A stretch of 64,000 bases of DNA from Arthrobacter ulcerisalmonis (GTDB lineage Bacteria; Actinomycetota; Actinomycetes; Actinomycetales; Micrococcaceae): NCBI RefSeq assembly GCF_900609065.1, contig NZ_UXAU01000029.1:16370-80369 (forward strand). The letters run 5' to 3'. Numbering within the stretch: the first letter of the stretch is position 1; each line of letters starts with the position of its first letter. A model generated the notes under the pieces. The model was not told the DNA's origin. It was given only the letters and a program-made list of their open reading frames with translations, and did not search any database. This document shows, piece by piece, positions 39,725 through 48,901 of the stretch. The position numbers and the translations under genes are program-made.

Positions 39725-40474
39725 GTGAGCGCACCCGGCGAACTCGCCATCCACTGTCAGAATCTCCGCAAGCAGTTCATCCTCCGGCATACCCGCTCCA
39801 TGAAGGAAGCAGTTGTCTGGCTGATCAAAGGCCGCAAAGGCGACCTGTCCAGGAAATTCATGGCTCTTACTGACGTCTCGCTCGACGTTCGCCAGGGCGA
39901 GACCGTGGCGCTGCTGGGCTTGAACGGTTCCGGCAAGTCGACTCTGCTGAAGCTGATCTCCGGTGTCCTCCAACCCGATGGCGGTTCGGTGCAGACCCGG
40001 GGCAGGGTGGCCGGCCTCATCGAGGTGGGAGCCGGTTTCCACCATGACCTGAGCGGCCGTGACAACGTCTACCTCAACGGTGCGATCCTGGGTATGACGG
40101 AAAAGCAGATCGACGAAATGTTCGATTCCATTGTCGAGTTCTCGGAAATCGGCGAGTTCATTGACACGGAGGTCAAGTTCTACTCGTCCGGTATGTATCT
40201 CCGGCTCGCATTCTCGATCGCGGTCCATACTGATCCGGAAGTCTTCCTGATCGATGAGATCCTAGCCGTGGGGGACGAGCCATTCCAGCGGAAGTGCATC
40301 GCAAAGATCAAGGAGCTTTCCGCAAAAGGCAAGACCCTTTTTGTGGTCAGCCACGACCTTGACCTTGTGGCTACGGTCTGTGAACGCGGAATTCTCCTCG
40401 AACATGGCGAGGTCATCATGGACGGCGAAGTCCACGAGGTTGTTGCTGAGTTGCGGAGTCGAACAGCGACTTGA
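39725..40474 (+). CDS. wzt: Polysaccharide ABC exporter ATPase (Wzt/TagH type)
   Basis: This 249-residue ATPase has Walker A LLGLNGSGKSTLLK, signature FYSSGMYLRLAFSIA and Walker B VFLIDEILAVGD, plus the family's LIEVGAGFHHDLSGRDNVY. It ends without a long C-terminal carbohydrate-binding domain, so it is the short form rather than the O9a-type Wzt. GTG start with AGGAG seven bases upstream. It converges on the DUF6541 gene across 30 bases; a short T-run (GGGGGTTTTT) there is a weak terminator at best. Confidence 0.93.
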   Translation: MSAPGELAIHCQNLRKQFILRHTRSMKEAVVWLIKGRKGDLSRKFMALTDVSLDVRQGETVALLGLNGSGKSTLLKLISGVLQPDGGSVQTRGRVAGLIEVGAGFHHDLSGRDNVYLNGAILGMTEKQIDEMFDSIVEFSEIGEFIDTEVKFYSSGMYLRLAFSIAVHTDPEVFLIDEILAVGDEPFQRKCIAKIKELSAKGKTLFVVSHDLDLVATVCERGILLEHGEVIMDGEVHEVVAELRSRTAT

Positions 40475-40504
40475 TCCCGCCTATGAGGGGGTTTTTGGGA
40501 ACGC

Positions 40505-42493
40505 TTACGAGGTTGGGCAGGCCGTGATCTTGTAGAGCTTCGCTTCGCCTTGGTGGTCGATCAGTTCGACACCCGGATTGCGGTCGAGGTTCTCCAGTCC
40601 TACAGGAGTGTGGTCGCCGCCATGGACTTCCTTGGTGCCGAAATCGAGGACGTAATAGGCATTCTCGTCCTTCACCGCGGTACAAACATTTGGATCCGTC
40701 AGAACCACGCCCAGGCGGTCATAGATTTCTTGGAGTTCCGGAGAGACGTAGCTCAAGATGTGTAGTTGGGCCGCTTTCCTGTCGCCCAGGGCGTACGACA
40801 GCGCTGCTCCAGTGTAGGGGTTGCCCAAGAGCGTTGCCCCTGCTGGCACGGTCTGTTCGAGTCGTTGCATGAGCGCCAACTCATCCGTTGAGACTAGAGG
40901 AGAGTCGGCGTTGATGGAGTATTGCTTCGACGCCTGCGCCACCTCCTGCTTCATCCCTCCTTGCTGTCCCAAGGAGATTGCAGCCACTACCACGAGGGTT
41001 GTGACTGCAAAGCGGGCCAGGGGCTGACGGGCGTAGGTGAGAACCTTGGCTGGCCCCGAGGAGGGATCAGCCCTTCGACGAAGCAGGCTTGCCGCATGCC
41101 GTTGGTTCCCCGCCCAGGACACTCCCACGGCAACTAAGAGGACCGCGCCCACCGGGAGAAGTGCAGCAACCCGATAGCTGTCGTTGTACCAAACGCCAGC
41201 CAGGAGGTTCCGGATCGAGGAAATGGGGAATCCCGAAACAACGACGAAAACCCCCGCGAAAATCGTGAAGCCGACAGCTACCCAGCCATGTTTCTTGGGA
41301 GTGCGGAAACAGGCCCAGAGGCCCAGGAAGACCAGCGGCGCCACCATCCAGGCCGGCGCCAGTCCCATGGGGGAAACGAGCAGTGCCTCGCCAAATGCCT
41401 GTGGAGCCGTGTGGTACGGACCCCAGAACGAGGCTTCCTCCGGAGGTCGAAGGAACAGCCACAGGATCAGGAATACGACGGCGTATATCGCCACCGGGGT
41501 TGCTGCAGCGTAGAAGCGTCGACGGTCAGCCAGGCGGGCCTGCCAAATGCCGGGGCTGAACTTGACCACGATGAAGGCCACCATGGGAACCGTCCAGACG
41601 AGCCAGGCCATAAAAGTTGTCGGATGCGAGACCACGAGGCCCGCGAGGCAGAGCAGCAATGCCAGGCAGGTAGCCAGAACATGAAACGGGGTTGGCTTTG
41701 CCGCTTTGAGCAGCCGAGCCGCCAAAGCGATACTCGCAGGAAGGATGCTGATGGCCAGCAAGTTTGGGTAAAGAACGCCGAAGTCCATCATGAGCAGCGG
41801 AAACGCGCCGAGCGAAGCCGCCGCAATGGCGGCCATCAGGGTGGCTAAACGATCGTGGCCCACCACCCAGCGGACCAGCAGGAGGCAGCTAAGGGGCCAG
41901 AAGAAGGCTGCCAGGACAACGCTGGTGATGTTCACTGCAGTAACAACATCGGTGCCCGTGACTGTTGCGACATAGGTCGCCACCGCGTTCCAGCCAGCCG
42001 GATAGAACCCGCCGCCGGTCATGGCGCCGAGGGTCAGCGATGAAGCCTGACCCGTATCCAGTGCGAAGCGAACCGAGTTCAGGTGGAAGACTGCGTCGTA
42101 GGTCTGCGAAAACGCGGTCGGTGAGCCGATGGCCTGCAGCGTCCGCCACGTGATTAGTGCACAGGCCACCACGAATGCCGCGAAAGGCGTGGTGCGTTGC
42201 CAAAGCGTAGGCCGCTTCCCGATTTCCTCCGGTCCTGTTGCGACTTTTTTCCAGCCGATCCAGAAGCCCACGACGGCTACTAACACCGTCACCACCGCTA
42301 CCGGCAGCAGTCCGAAGCCCAGCCCCACGAACGGGGCGCCGGTTGAGGAGACCACAAGAATCCCCACCGAAAGGGCAGGGGCTAAGGCGAGGGCGTCAAA
42401 CGATCGATAGCGCAGGGAAAGCGACACAACCAAGCCGGGGGCCAGGAGAAATGCCGCTGCGAGCAGGATTTGCGGAAAGACTGGCAGCCACAT
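40505..42493 (-). CDS. DUF6541-type multi-pass membrane protein
   Basis: This 662-residue protein has about 13-14 hydrophobic helices. The loop after about helix 3 has QTYDAVFHLNSVRFALDTG, and LPTNLLA-like segments follow (VLYPNLLAISILPASIALA). The C-terminal 140 residues are soluble (VPAGATLLGNPYTGAALSYALGD; extracytoplasmic). The pattern of many helices, acidic loop residues (D in TYDAVFH) and a soluble C-terminal domain resembles GT-C-type enzymes, so it may transfer sugars from lipid carriers. It is eight bases after rmlA, in the same operon. No fixed function is known. Confidence 0.78.
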   Translation of the reverse strand: MWLPVFPQILLAAAFLLAPGLVVSLSLRYRSFDALALAPALSVGILVVSSTGAPFVGLGFGLLPVAVVTVLVAVVGFWIGWKKVATGPEEIGKRPTLWQRTTPFAAFVVACALITWRTLQAIGSPTAFSQTYDAVFHLNSVRFALDTGQASSLTLGAMTGGGFYPAGWNAVATYVATVTGTDVVTAVNITSVVLAAFFWPLSCLLLVRWVVGHDRLATLMAAIAAASLGAFPLLMMDFGVLYPNLLAISILPASIALAARLLKAAKPTPFHVLATCLALLLCLAGLVVSHPTTFMAWLVWTVPMVAFIVVKFSPGIWQARLADRRRFYAAATPVAIYAVVFLILWLFLRPPEEASFWGPYHTAPQAFGEALLVSPMGLAPAWMVAPLVFLGLWACFRTPKKHGWVAVGFTIFAGVFVVVSGFPISSIRNLLAGVWYNDSYRVAALLPVGAVLLVAVGVSWAGNQRHAASLLRRRADPSSGPAKVLTYARQPLARFAVTTLVVVAAISLGQQGGMKQEVAQASKQYSINADSPLVSTDELALMQRLEQTVPAGATLLGNPYTGAALSYALGDRKAAQLHILSYVSPELQEIYDRLGVVLTDPNVCTAVKDENAYYVLDFGTKEVHGGDHTPVGLENLDRNPGVELIDHQGEAKLYKITACPTS

Positions 42494-42501
42494 ACGGCTT
42501 A

Positions 42502-43365
42502 TTAAGGCTCGAGCAAGCCGAGCAGGTATGCCCCGTAACCGCTCTTGACCAACGGTTCCGCCCGCTGGCGCAGTTCGTCATCCGTCAGGAAGCCAAGGCG
42601 CCACGAGATTTCTTCCGGAGCACCAATTTTCAAACCCTGCCGATTTTCCACGGTGCGGATGAAGTTTGAGGCGTCGCTGAGGTCGTTGAAGGTTCCGGTA
42701 TCCAGCCATGCGGTCCCTCGCGGGAGGATCTCAACCTGAAGCGTTCCGCGTTCAAGGTAGGCACGGTTGACATCCGTGATCTCCAATTCGCCCCGTGGCG
42801 ATGGCTTCAGGTTGCGGGCAATTTCGATGACGTCATTGTCATAGAAGTAGAGCCCGGGAACCGCGTAGTGACTCTTCGGCTTTTCTGGTTTCTCTTCGAG
42901 TGAGAGAGCTTTGCCGTCATCATCGAACTCAACAACACCGTAGGCCTTCGGGTCCTTGACCCAGTAGCCGAACACGGCTCCGCCCTTTATGTCGGCGTGC
43001 TTGCGCAACTGAGTGCCCATGCCTTGGCCGTAGAAAATGTTATCGCCTAGGACCAGTGCCACGGTTTCGTTGCCGATGTGTTCGGCGCCAAGGATAAATG
43101 CCTGTGCCAGCCCGTCGGGTGAAGGCTGCTGGACGTATGTGAGGTTCACGCCAAACTGACTACCGTCACCCAAGAGCCGCTGGAACTGCTCCGCATCGTG
43201 AGGGGTGGTGATGATCAGGATGTCCCGAATCCCTGCGAGGATCAGAGTCGACAGCGGGTAGTAGATCATCGGCTTGTCATAGACAGGAACCAGTTGTTTG
43301 CTGATGCCAAGGGTGATCGGGTGTAGCCGGGATCCGGTCCCGCCGGCCAAAATTATTCCACGCAT
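42502..43365 (-). CDS. rmlA: Glucose-1-phosphate thymidylyltransferase
   Basis: RmlA makes dTDP-glucose from glucose-1-phosphate and dTTP, the first step of dTDP-L-rhamnose synthesis. The 287-residue protein has [19 protein letters not shown], the [15 protein letters not shown] block, [10 protein letters not shown], and the late [12 protein letters not shown]. It is full length. The other rhamnose genes, rmlB and rmlCD, lie about 10.5 kb away on the opposite strand. The gene is divergent from an acyltransferase gene across a 146-base region with a long inverted repeat. Confidence 0.96.
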   Translation of the reverse strand: MRGIILAGGTGSRLHPITLGISKQLVPVYDKPMIYYPLSTLILAGIRDILIITTPHDAEQFQRLLGDGSQFGVNLTYVQQPSPDGLAQAFILGAEHIGNETVALVLGDNIFYGQGMGTQLRKHADIKGGAVFGYWVKDPKAYGVVEFDDDGKALSLEEKPEKPKSHYAVPGLYFYDNDVIEIARNLKPSPRGELEITDVNRAYLERGTLQVEILPRGTAWLDTGTFNDLSDASNFIRTVENRQGLKIGAPEEISWRLGFLTDDELRQRAEPLVKSGYGAYLLGLLEP

Positions 43366-43437
43366 GACCCTAATCCTCTATCAACGCGGGGTTCACGGCA
43401 AACTAACTCTGCCCAATCGGCTAGAGCGGCCGGGAAC

Positions 43438-43498
43438 TGTGGTGTTTTTCGTATGTCATAAGTCAGCAAGGTAGAATCGGTAGCCAATCAACACCACA
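43438..43498. promoter_or_regulatory. Spaced 9-bp inverted repeat in the rmlA/acyltransferase promoter region
   Basis: TGTGGTGTT (43438-43446) and AACACCACA (43490-43498) are perfect reverse complements separated by 43 bases, and flank the -10 box at 43472-43477. The left arm precedes the expected transcription start, so it is a DNA element rather than an mRNA hairpin. It may bind a regulator that loops DNA, or be two copies of one asymmetric site. Confidence 0.45.
43472..43477 (+). promoter_or_regulatory. Candidate -10 box for the membrane acyltransferase
   Basis: TAGAAT is close to the TATAAT consensus and lies 35 bases before the TTG start. The expected transcription start is near 43484, which gives a short leader that contains AAAGGA. 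No convincing -35 box was seen. Confidence 0.4.
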
Positions 43499-43511
43499 AA
43501 GGAAACTTGGC

Positions 43512-44594
43512 TTGGGCACTGCCGTACTGAAACCTGACGCACCGAGTGCCCCAGCATTCGGCAACCGCTTGGATCCAAGGGGTAACAGCCTGAACCTCAT
43601 CAGGCTCTTCCTTGCTTTCCTCGTACTACTCGCACATAGCTGGCACATCGTCGGTGATGGGAACGGCTGGGGATTCCGGGGCGAGAATCTCGGGGGCTGG
43701 GCGGTGGCAGGTTTCTTCGGAATCAGTGGATACCTTATTACTGCGAGCCGCTTCAGCAATCGGATCGGTACATACCTGGTTCATCGAATCGCCAGGATCT
43801 TTCCCGCGTTCATTGTGTGTCTGATCGTCATGGCCTTGGGCTTCGCACCCATCGCTTACGTGGTCCAGCACGGCTCGCTCTTCGGTTTCTGGCAGACCCC
43901 CACCACGCCGCTGAATTCGGTGTTCGCGAATATGGGCTTGCGCATTGTCAGTTACGACGTGGCAGGGACTCCGGCCAATGTGCCTTACCCGGGGGCATGG
44001 AACGGTTCACTCTGGACGTTGTACTTCGAGTTTCTTTGCTATCTGCTCGTGGCCCTCATTGGGTTTGTCGCGGTTTTCAAGAAGTCTCCTTGGCCGATGG
44101 TTATTGCTTTCCTGGTCAGCGTGGTTATCTGGGCCAATATCGGTACCCTCAAGCCCTACCTGCAGTCAAACCTGGACTTTGAGCTCGCCGCGAGGCTGGT
44201 TCCATACTTCCTCGGCGGTGCCGTGGTCCAGGTCTTCAGCTCAAAAATCGGTATTCACAAAATCCTCGGCCCAATCTCACTTTTTCTTGCAGTTGCTTCA
44301 ATTTTCCTTGTGGATGGATATGGCGGCCAGCTGGCGGCGCCCCTCATCACCTACGCATTGCTCTGGATATCCACCTGGTTGCCCCAACCGAAATTTGTCG
44401 CACGGAACGACCTTTCCTACGGCGGCTACATCTACGCGTTCCCGGTCCAGCAGTTCTTGGCAGTATTTGGTGCATATCACTGGGGCGTCTGGTGGTTCAC
44501 GCTCGCCGCGACGATCTGTACGATTCCGCTGGCCGCAGCGAGTTGGTTCATTATTGAGCGACCGGTCATGCGGCGCGCCAGAAAATCCGTATAG
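43512..44594 (+). CDS. Acyltransferase 3 family membrane protein (OafA-like)
   Basis: Members of this family transfer acetyl or other acyl groups to surface glycans. The 360-residue protein starts with TTG (MGTAVLKPDAPSAP) after AAAGGA at eight bases. It has ten or so hydrophobic helices. The active-site His is in VLLAHSWHIVG (the family usually has FHxxxxF), followed by GGWAVAGFFGISGYLIT, YLVHRIARIFPAF and the late SYGGYIYAFPVQQFL. Its substrate is probably a sugar of the polymer made by this locus. The 133-base gap to the next, convergent gene has no strong terminator. Confidence 0.88.
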   Translation: MGTAVLKPDAPSAPAFGNRLDPRGNSLNLIRLFLAFLVLLAHSWHIVGDGNGWGFRGENLGGWAVAGFFGISGYLITASRFSNRIGTYLVHRIARIFPAFIVCLIVMALGFAPIAYVVQHGSLFGFWQTPTTPLNSVFANMGLRIVSYDVAGTPANVPYPGAWNGSLWTLYFEFLCYLLVALIGFVAVFKKSPWPMVIAFLVSVVIWANIGTLKPYLQSNLDFELAARLVPYFLGGAVVQVFSSKIGIHKILGPISLFLAVASIFLVDGYGGQLAAPLITYALLWISTWLPQPKFVARNDLSYGGYIYAFPVQQFLAVFGAYHWGVWWFTLAATICTIPLAAASWFIIERPVMRRARKSV

Positions 44595-44727
44595 CAGCCT
44601 GGCAGCGACGCCGGGCATCAACTCCCTCGCTGTTCCGGCCAGGAGTTTGGTGGATCTAAACCATCCGGCGAGTCAGCCACTGAAACCCCGACGTCGCGAC
44701 CGCTGGTGCAGGGCGGGCAGTTCAACG

Positions 44728-45621
44728 CTATGAAGTGCGGCGCATCCCGGTGACGCCGCGTAGGCCGTCGGCAATACCTGCGAGCGCATTGGACAGCCGC
44801 TTGCGGCGCCCTGGCGCTAGTAGCGTGACGATCAGTAAATGTCGGTAGTCCGCCAAGAACCCCTTGAGGGCCCAGAGCGGGAATCTGCCACCGTACTCCT
44901 TGGCCAGCAACAAGCGGTTTCGGAACAAATAGTAGTAGCGCCACACTGCAGCGGTCCTGATGCTTACCGACTCACCGCGCAAGGTGAGCTCCCTCCCGAA
45001 CACCGTCGCCGCCGTCGGGCTGCCGAGAGAATGCTGAAGCTCGGCGTCGGAGGCGATAACGGCTTTGAGTCCGGCTCTGGCGCAGCGCAGGAAAAATTCG
45101 CTGTCGACGCCATCGATGAAAAGGCTCTCTTGGAAGAGCCCAATGCGTTCGAGCACCGGGACTGGAATCAGCAGGCCAGACTGGATTGGCTCGCCGCCAA
45201 ACTCGACACCGTCCTTGTTCCCGGCGCGCCGCACAGGAAGGCCCAGCACCGAGCCAGGCCCGACCATGCCCACGGTGACGCCGGCAGCGGACGCGGCCGA
45301 GGCTGTATTTGTCAGCGCGAGGATGTAGCCGTCGGCAAGCAAGGAGTCCTGGTCCATGGTGAGGACATAATCCGGCTTTGGCTTTTGCGCTAGCGCTGAA
45401 ATGATCCCGGCGTTGAGGGCAGCCGCAATGCCCGAGTTCTGCTCCAACCGCATCACCGCGCAGCCTAATTCGGACAAATCCGTCAGGACAGCGGTGGGGT
45501 CTGCAGGGCTGCCGTCGTCCACCACGATAACGGAGTCCGCTTGGCCGAGCAGGGTGGCGGCGTTGGCCAGCACGCCGCCGTCGGGGTTATAGAGAGAGAC
45601 GACGGCGGCAACTGTAGGCAT
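44728..45621 (-). CDS. GT2 glycosyltransferase (rhamnosyltransferase-like)
   Basis: This 297-residue GT-A enzyme has VVSLYNPDGG, IVVDDGSPADPT, NSGIAAALNAGI, the TMDQDSLLADG metal-binding region, and LFIDGVDSEFFLRC, which is typical of RfbF/WbbL-like rhamnosyltransferases. The C-terminus carries one hydrophobic segment (LLIVTLLAPG) and a basic tail. It is the last gene of a minus-strand cluster and lies 16 bases after the epimerase gene. It resembles the GT2 at 48902-49852 (same VDSE and NSGIAAALNAGI blocks), so the two may be paralogues. Confidence 0.88.
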   Translation of the reverse strand: MPTVAAVVSLYNPDGGVLANAATLLGQADSVIVVDDGSPADPTAVLTDLSELGCAVMRLEQNSGIAAALNAGIISALAQKPKPDYVLTMDQDSLLADGYILALTNTASAASAAGVTVGMVGPGSVLGLPVRRAGNKDGVEFGGEPIQSGLLIPVPVLERIGLFQESLFIDGVDSEFFLRCARAGLKAVIASDAELQHSLGSPTAATVFGRELTLRGESVSIRTAAVWRYYYLFRNRLLLAKEYGGRFPLWALKGFLADYRHLLIVTLLAPGRRKRLSNALAGIADGLRGVTGMRRTS

Positions 45622-45637
45622 ACTGGATCAGGTCGCG

Positions 45638-46732
45638 TCAGGCAGGCTGCACATCGGGCTGGGCATCGATCCAGTTGGCCAACCGGTCGATTCCTTGCGC
45701 CAAGCTGTACTGAGGAGTCCAGCCAAGGACTTTCTGGGCAGCGGTGATATCGGCCCAGGCGTGGCGGACGTCTCCTTGCCGGTACTGCCCCGTCACGTGC
45801 GGCTCTGGTGCTGTGTAATGGGTTGCGATGAGGTTGGCCGCAGTGCCGATCGTTTGGAACTCCCCGGAACCAATGTCCATTGCCTCGCCCTGCACAGTCG
45901 CCGAAAGCGCGCCGGCAACGATGGCTGAGGCAACGTCGTCGATAAGGATGAAGTCGCGACGGACCTCGCCGTCCTCGTAAAGGGGGATGGACTTTCCGCC
46001 CATGGCCATCCGGCAGAACAGGCTCATGATGCCTGTATAGGGGTTGATCAGGGATTGGCCGGGGCCGTAAACGTTCTGCAGCCGAAGAATGACTGTCTCA
46101 ACGCCGAACGCCTTTGCCCATGCCTGCAGGACGTGTTCTTGCGCCAGTTTGGTGGCGCCGTAGACACTCACGGGTGCCGGGAATGTCTCGGATGCCTTCA
46201 TGGGCTCGGGGGCAGCGTCTGGGAAGTCCCATTGCGCTTTATCCAAAGTTTCGCTGGTCCGCTGTCCAGGATAGAAAAGCTTCCCGTTGGCATCCGACCA
46301 GGCGCCTTCGCCGTAGACGGCCCGGCTCGACGACAAAACAATCCTGCGGGGCAGCTTCTGGTGCCTGTTGAGGCCATCCAGCAGCTGGGAGGTCCCGACG
46401 ACGTTCACGTGGGTGTGCCTCGTTGCTTCTTCCAACGACTGGCTGGTGCCGGTTTCGGCTGCAAGGTGTATGACAACGTCCGGAGAGTGCTGAGCCAGGA
46501 CGGAGTCCCAGGTAGCGGCCTCGGCGATGTCCGCAACGATCAGTTCGGCCCTGGAATCAAGATCGGCCGGGCGCTCACCCGAGGCGTGAATTTGCGGGTG
46601 CAGGCAGTCGACGACGACGACCTTGTCGAAGGCATCAGCCAACGGACCAGAAATGGCACAACCGATAAAGCCAGCGCCGCCGGTAACGAGGACGGTGCCG
46701 CCCGGATGGGCAATGGTTTCAGTGGAAGTCAC
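45638..46732 (-). CDS. NAD-dependent sugar epimerase/dehydratase (possible dTDP-rhamnose 4-epimerase)
   Basis: This 364-residue short-chain dehydrogenase has the Rossmann motif [12 protein letters not shown], the catalytic YxxxK in VSVYGATKLAQEH, and a substrate-side segment CLHPQIHASGERPADLD. This segment, with VYGEGAW, resembles dTDP-L-rhamnose 4-epimerases, which make 6-deoxy-L-talose. I infer a role in diversifying the rhamnose supply from this locus, but a different epimerase activity is possible. The gene is 24 bases downstream of a GT2 gene and probably belongs to the same operon. Confidence 0.82.
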   Translation of the reverse strand: MTSTETIAHPGGTVLVTGGAGFIGCAISGPLADAFDKVVVVDCLHPQIHASGERPADLDSRAELIVADIAEAATWDSVLAQHSPDVVIHLAAETGTSQSLEEATRHTHVNVVGTSQLLDGLNRHQKLPRRIVLSSSRAVYGEGAWSDANGKLFYPGQRTSETLDKAQWDFPDAAPEPMKASETFPAPVSVYGATKLAQEHVLQAWAKAFGVETVILRLQNVYGPGQSLINPYTGIMSLFCRMAMGGKSIPLYEDGEVRRDFILIDDVASAIVAGALSATVQGEAMDIGSGEFQTIGTAANLIATHYTAPEPHVTGQYRQGDVRHAWADITAAQKVLGWTPQYSLAQGIDRLANWIDAQPDVQPA

Positions 46733-46756
46733 GATGGACCTTTCGTAGCTGGCCGT

Positions 46757-47644
46757 TCACTTGCCAAAAGAGTGGCGGACAAGGGCTTTTACCGCGGTGG
46801 TGTTGCGGTTGAGAACTGCCTTGGGCAGCAGGGTCATTGAGTGGGCCCGCGACGTAAGCCTCAGGCGAGCCGCAAGCGCCGCCCGATGCCAGCCCAGCTC
46901 TTCAGCCTGGGCCGCAGAGACGCTGAAGTACTCGCGTTCGCCGGCGAACCTGGACCCGTCAACCAGCTTGGTCGACGAGGCGCTGTTGGAGTGCCTCCGA
47001 TACTGGAAGCAGACGGAAGGGTCGATCAGCAATTGGTCGCCAGTGTAGATCATGTCCATGATGAGAGCTAGGTCCTGGATGATGGGAAAGCCATCACGGA
47101 AGTCCACCTGCCTGATCTTGTCCGTCCGGAACGCGAGCGAAGGCCAGTAGAGCCAGTCACCGTGCATGAGGTTGACAGCGATTGCCTCGCCGGAGATCAC
47201 TTGCCGGCCATTACCCCGTGGCCGGACCAGGCTCTGCTTGACCCAGTCGACCAAGGTGCTGACCACTCGGCTGTTTTCGTCGATGATCTGAACAGAGGGC
47301 TGGATGATGGCGGCATCAGGGAAGAGCCGGTGTGCTTCGAGGATCACATCGACATAATTGGGAAGGAGGATGTCGTCGCAGCCGAGGATCACCATGATGT
47401 CCTGCGTGGCCATACCGACGCAGGTGCGGTAATTCTCCGTGATGCCAGCGTTGGTGTCTTTACGGATGTAGCGCACCCGTGGATCGTCGATTCCGGCCAC
47501 ATAGTTGGCGATCTCAGCATCCGGGTAAGCGTCGTCCACTACCGTCAAGAGCCAGTCACCGTTGTCCTGTCCGAGGACACTCTCCACCGTCTGCTTCATA
47601 TACGCGGGATCGCCCCAGTAAGGAATGAAAATATCAAGCGGCAT
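46757..47644 (-). CDS. GT2 glycosyltransferase
   Basis: This 295-residue family 2 enzyme has IFIPYWGDPAYMKQTVESVL, VVDDAYPD, the acceptor-side GCDDILLPNYV (DxD-like), and QDLALIMDMIYTGD. The N-terminus is typical of GT2 enzymes, but the DxD is CDD. Its start lies directly after the stop of the DUF2304 gene, with no gap. The donor and acceptor sugars are not known. Confidence 0.87.
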   Translation of the reverse strand: MPLDIFIPYWGDPAYMKQTVESVLGQDNGDWLLTVVDDAYPDAEIANYVAGIDDPRVRYIRKDTNAGITENYRTCVGMATQDIMVILGCDDILLPNYVDVILEAHRLFPDAAIIQPSVQIIDENSRVVSTLVDWVKQSLVRPRGNGRQVISGEAIAVNLMHGDWLYWPSLAFRTDKIRQVDFRDGFPIIQDLALIMDMIYTGDQLLIDPSVCFQYRRHSNSASSTKLVDGSRFAGEREYFSVSAAQAEELGWHRAALAARLRLTSRAHSMTLLPKAVLNRNTTAVKALVRHSFGK

Positions 47645-48079
47645 TTATGAATCCGAGCTCTCAGGGGGTAGGCCAAGGAAAGGCTGCACTGGCTTCGAGG
47701 AGCGTTGCCTGGCTGGCCGCTGGCCAGGGGCAACGCTCGCAACCGCTTCGAGTGCCTCTACTTGCGCCCGTAGAATCGCAACTTCCTCTGCGAGCGTCCG
47801 GGTTTCGTCCTCCACGACGGAGATTTCCCAGGACAAGTGGAGGCAAACGCCCAACAGCATCAGGATACTGATCGCGAAGAGGAGGTTTGAGGGTATCTGC
47901 ACGCCAACGAACTCGGCAACTATGTTCAGTAGCATCGGAAAAGCTGCAAGGACCAAGGTGGCAACACCCACGATGAGCCAAAGCGCGGCGTACTTTTCCC
48001 GGAGTTTCTTGCGCCTGACCAGCTCCACTACGAGGGCGACGATAGCCAGGGCCAGTAGGAAGGCAGCGAGATTGCCCAA
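47645..48079 (-). CDS. DUF2304 small membrane protein
   Basis: This 144-residue protein has three hydrophobic segments (about 3-20, 32-50, 65-85). These are followed by a coiled-coil-like acidic helix (EDETRTLAEEVAILRAQVEAL) and a disordered tail. The RRKKLREKYAALWLIVGVATL block is the DUF2304 signature. Such proteins are nearly always encoded beside polyprenyl-phosphate glycosyltransferases, as here (three bases after the DPM1-like gene), and may help position that enzyme or move its product. Confidence 0.85.
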   Translation of the reverse strand: MGNLAAFLLALAIVALVVELVRRKKLREKYAALWLIVGVATLVLAAFPMLLNIVAEFVGVQIPSNLLFAISILMLLGVCLHLSWEISVVEDETRTLAEEVAILRAQVEALEAVASVAPGQRPARQRSSKPVQPFLGLPPESSDS

Positions 48080-48081
48080 AG

Positions 48082-48831
48082 CTAAGCTCCTCTAGTCTCG
48101 ACGGCAAGAACAGCCGGAGAAGTCGGTTTTCTGGTCAGGGCAAACAGCAGGGCAAACACTGATCTCCCGAGGTAAATGGCAGCTTTAGCAGGGTTATGGC
48201 TGGGCTTGCCGCCCTGGCGGGCCCGCATTTCGACGGGTATTTGCGTCACAGTGCACCCTGATCGGATGGCCACCACCAAGGAATCAATGGTGTCGCCAAG
48301 GTATTCGGCAGGATAATGGTCGAGGTACTGGCTGATGGCCCGCTGGTTGCCGGCTCGGAACCCGCTCGTCACGTCGGTGAGCTTCGTCTTCGCTAAGGAG
48401 GAAATGACTTTGGCAAGGAGTTGCATGGCCCATTTTCGTGGACCGGTGACTTTGTATTCACCACGGTCAGCGAAGCGAGCACCGATGGAAATATCCGCGT
48501 GCGCCAAGCCCGCCAAAACCTCATCAATACTGCTGGGATCATGCTGCCCGTCGGAGTCGACCTGGATTACCTGGGTGTAGCCCAGCCTGCGGGCGTACTT
48601 AAATCCGGCCCGCATTGCTCCGCCCACTCCAAGGTTAAACGGCAGGTTGAGCACAGTGGCGCCAGCAGCAGATGCCTCGCTGGCCGTGCTGTCGGTCGAG
48701 CCGTCGTTGACGACGAGGACGTCGTACCTTGAGTTGGTGGCCAAGACTTCCCGCACCGTGTTGCCGACAGCTTCGGCCTCATTCCAGGCAGGCATGATGA
48801 CCAGGACTCGCGGGGAGTGATTCGGTTCCAT
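48082..48831 (-). CDS. DPM1-like polyprenyl-phosphate glycosyltransferase (GT2)
   Basis: This 249-residue enzyme resembles dolichol/polyprenyl-phosphate mannosyltransferases. Motifs are VIMPAWNEAEAVGNTVREVL, VVNDGSTDSTAS, NLGVGGAMRAGF, QVDSDGQHDPSSI (DxD) and DVTSGFRAGN. It has no C-terminal membrane helices of the GtrB type, but the DUF2304 protein next to it may substitute. The product would be a lipid-linked sugar used by membrane GT-C-type enzymes, for which the locus has candidates (DUF6541, DUF2142). Confidence 0.88.
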   Translation of the reverse strand: MEPNHSPRVLVIMPAWNEAEAVGNTVREVLATNSRYDVLVVNDGSTDSTASEASAAGATVLNLPFNLGVGGAMRAGFKYARRLGYTQVIQVDSDGQHDPSSIDEVLAGLAHADISIGARFADRGEYKVTGPRKWAMQLLAKVISSLAKTKLTDVTSGFRAGNQRAISQYLDHYPAEYLGDTIDSLVVAIRSGCTVTQIPVEMRARQGGKPSHNPAKAAIYLGRSVFALLFALTRKPTSPAVLAVETRGA

Positions 48832-48901
48832 TTGTCCAAACTATATCAATTCCAGAAGGGCATTTCGGCAACATTGCTGGCTCGCTGGTTTGACCTCCGA
48901 G

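Noticed and set aside
40475..40504. Terminator between wzt and the DUF6541 gene
   Set aside because: GGGGGTTTTT is present but the stem before it is too short to support a confident call.
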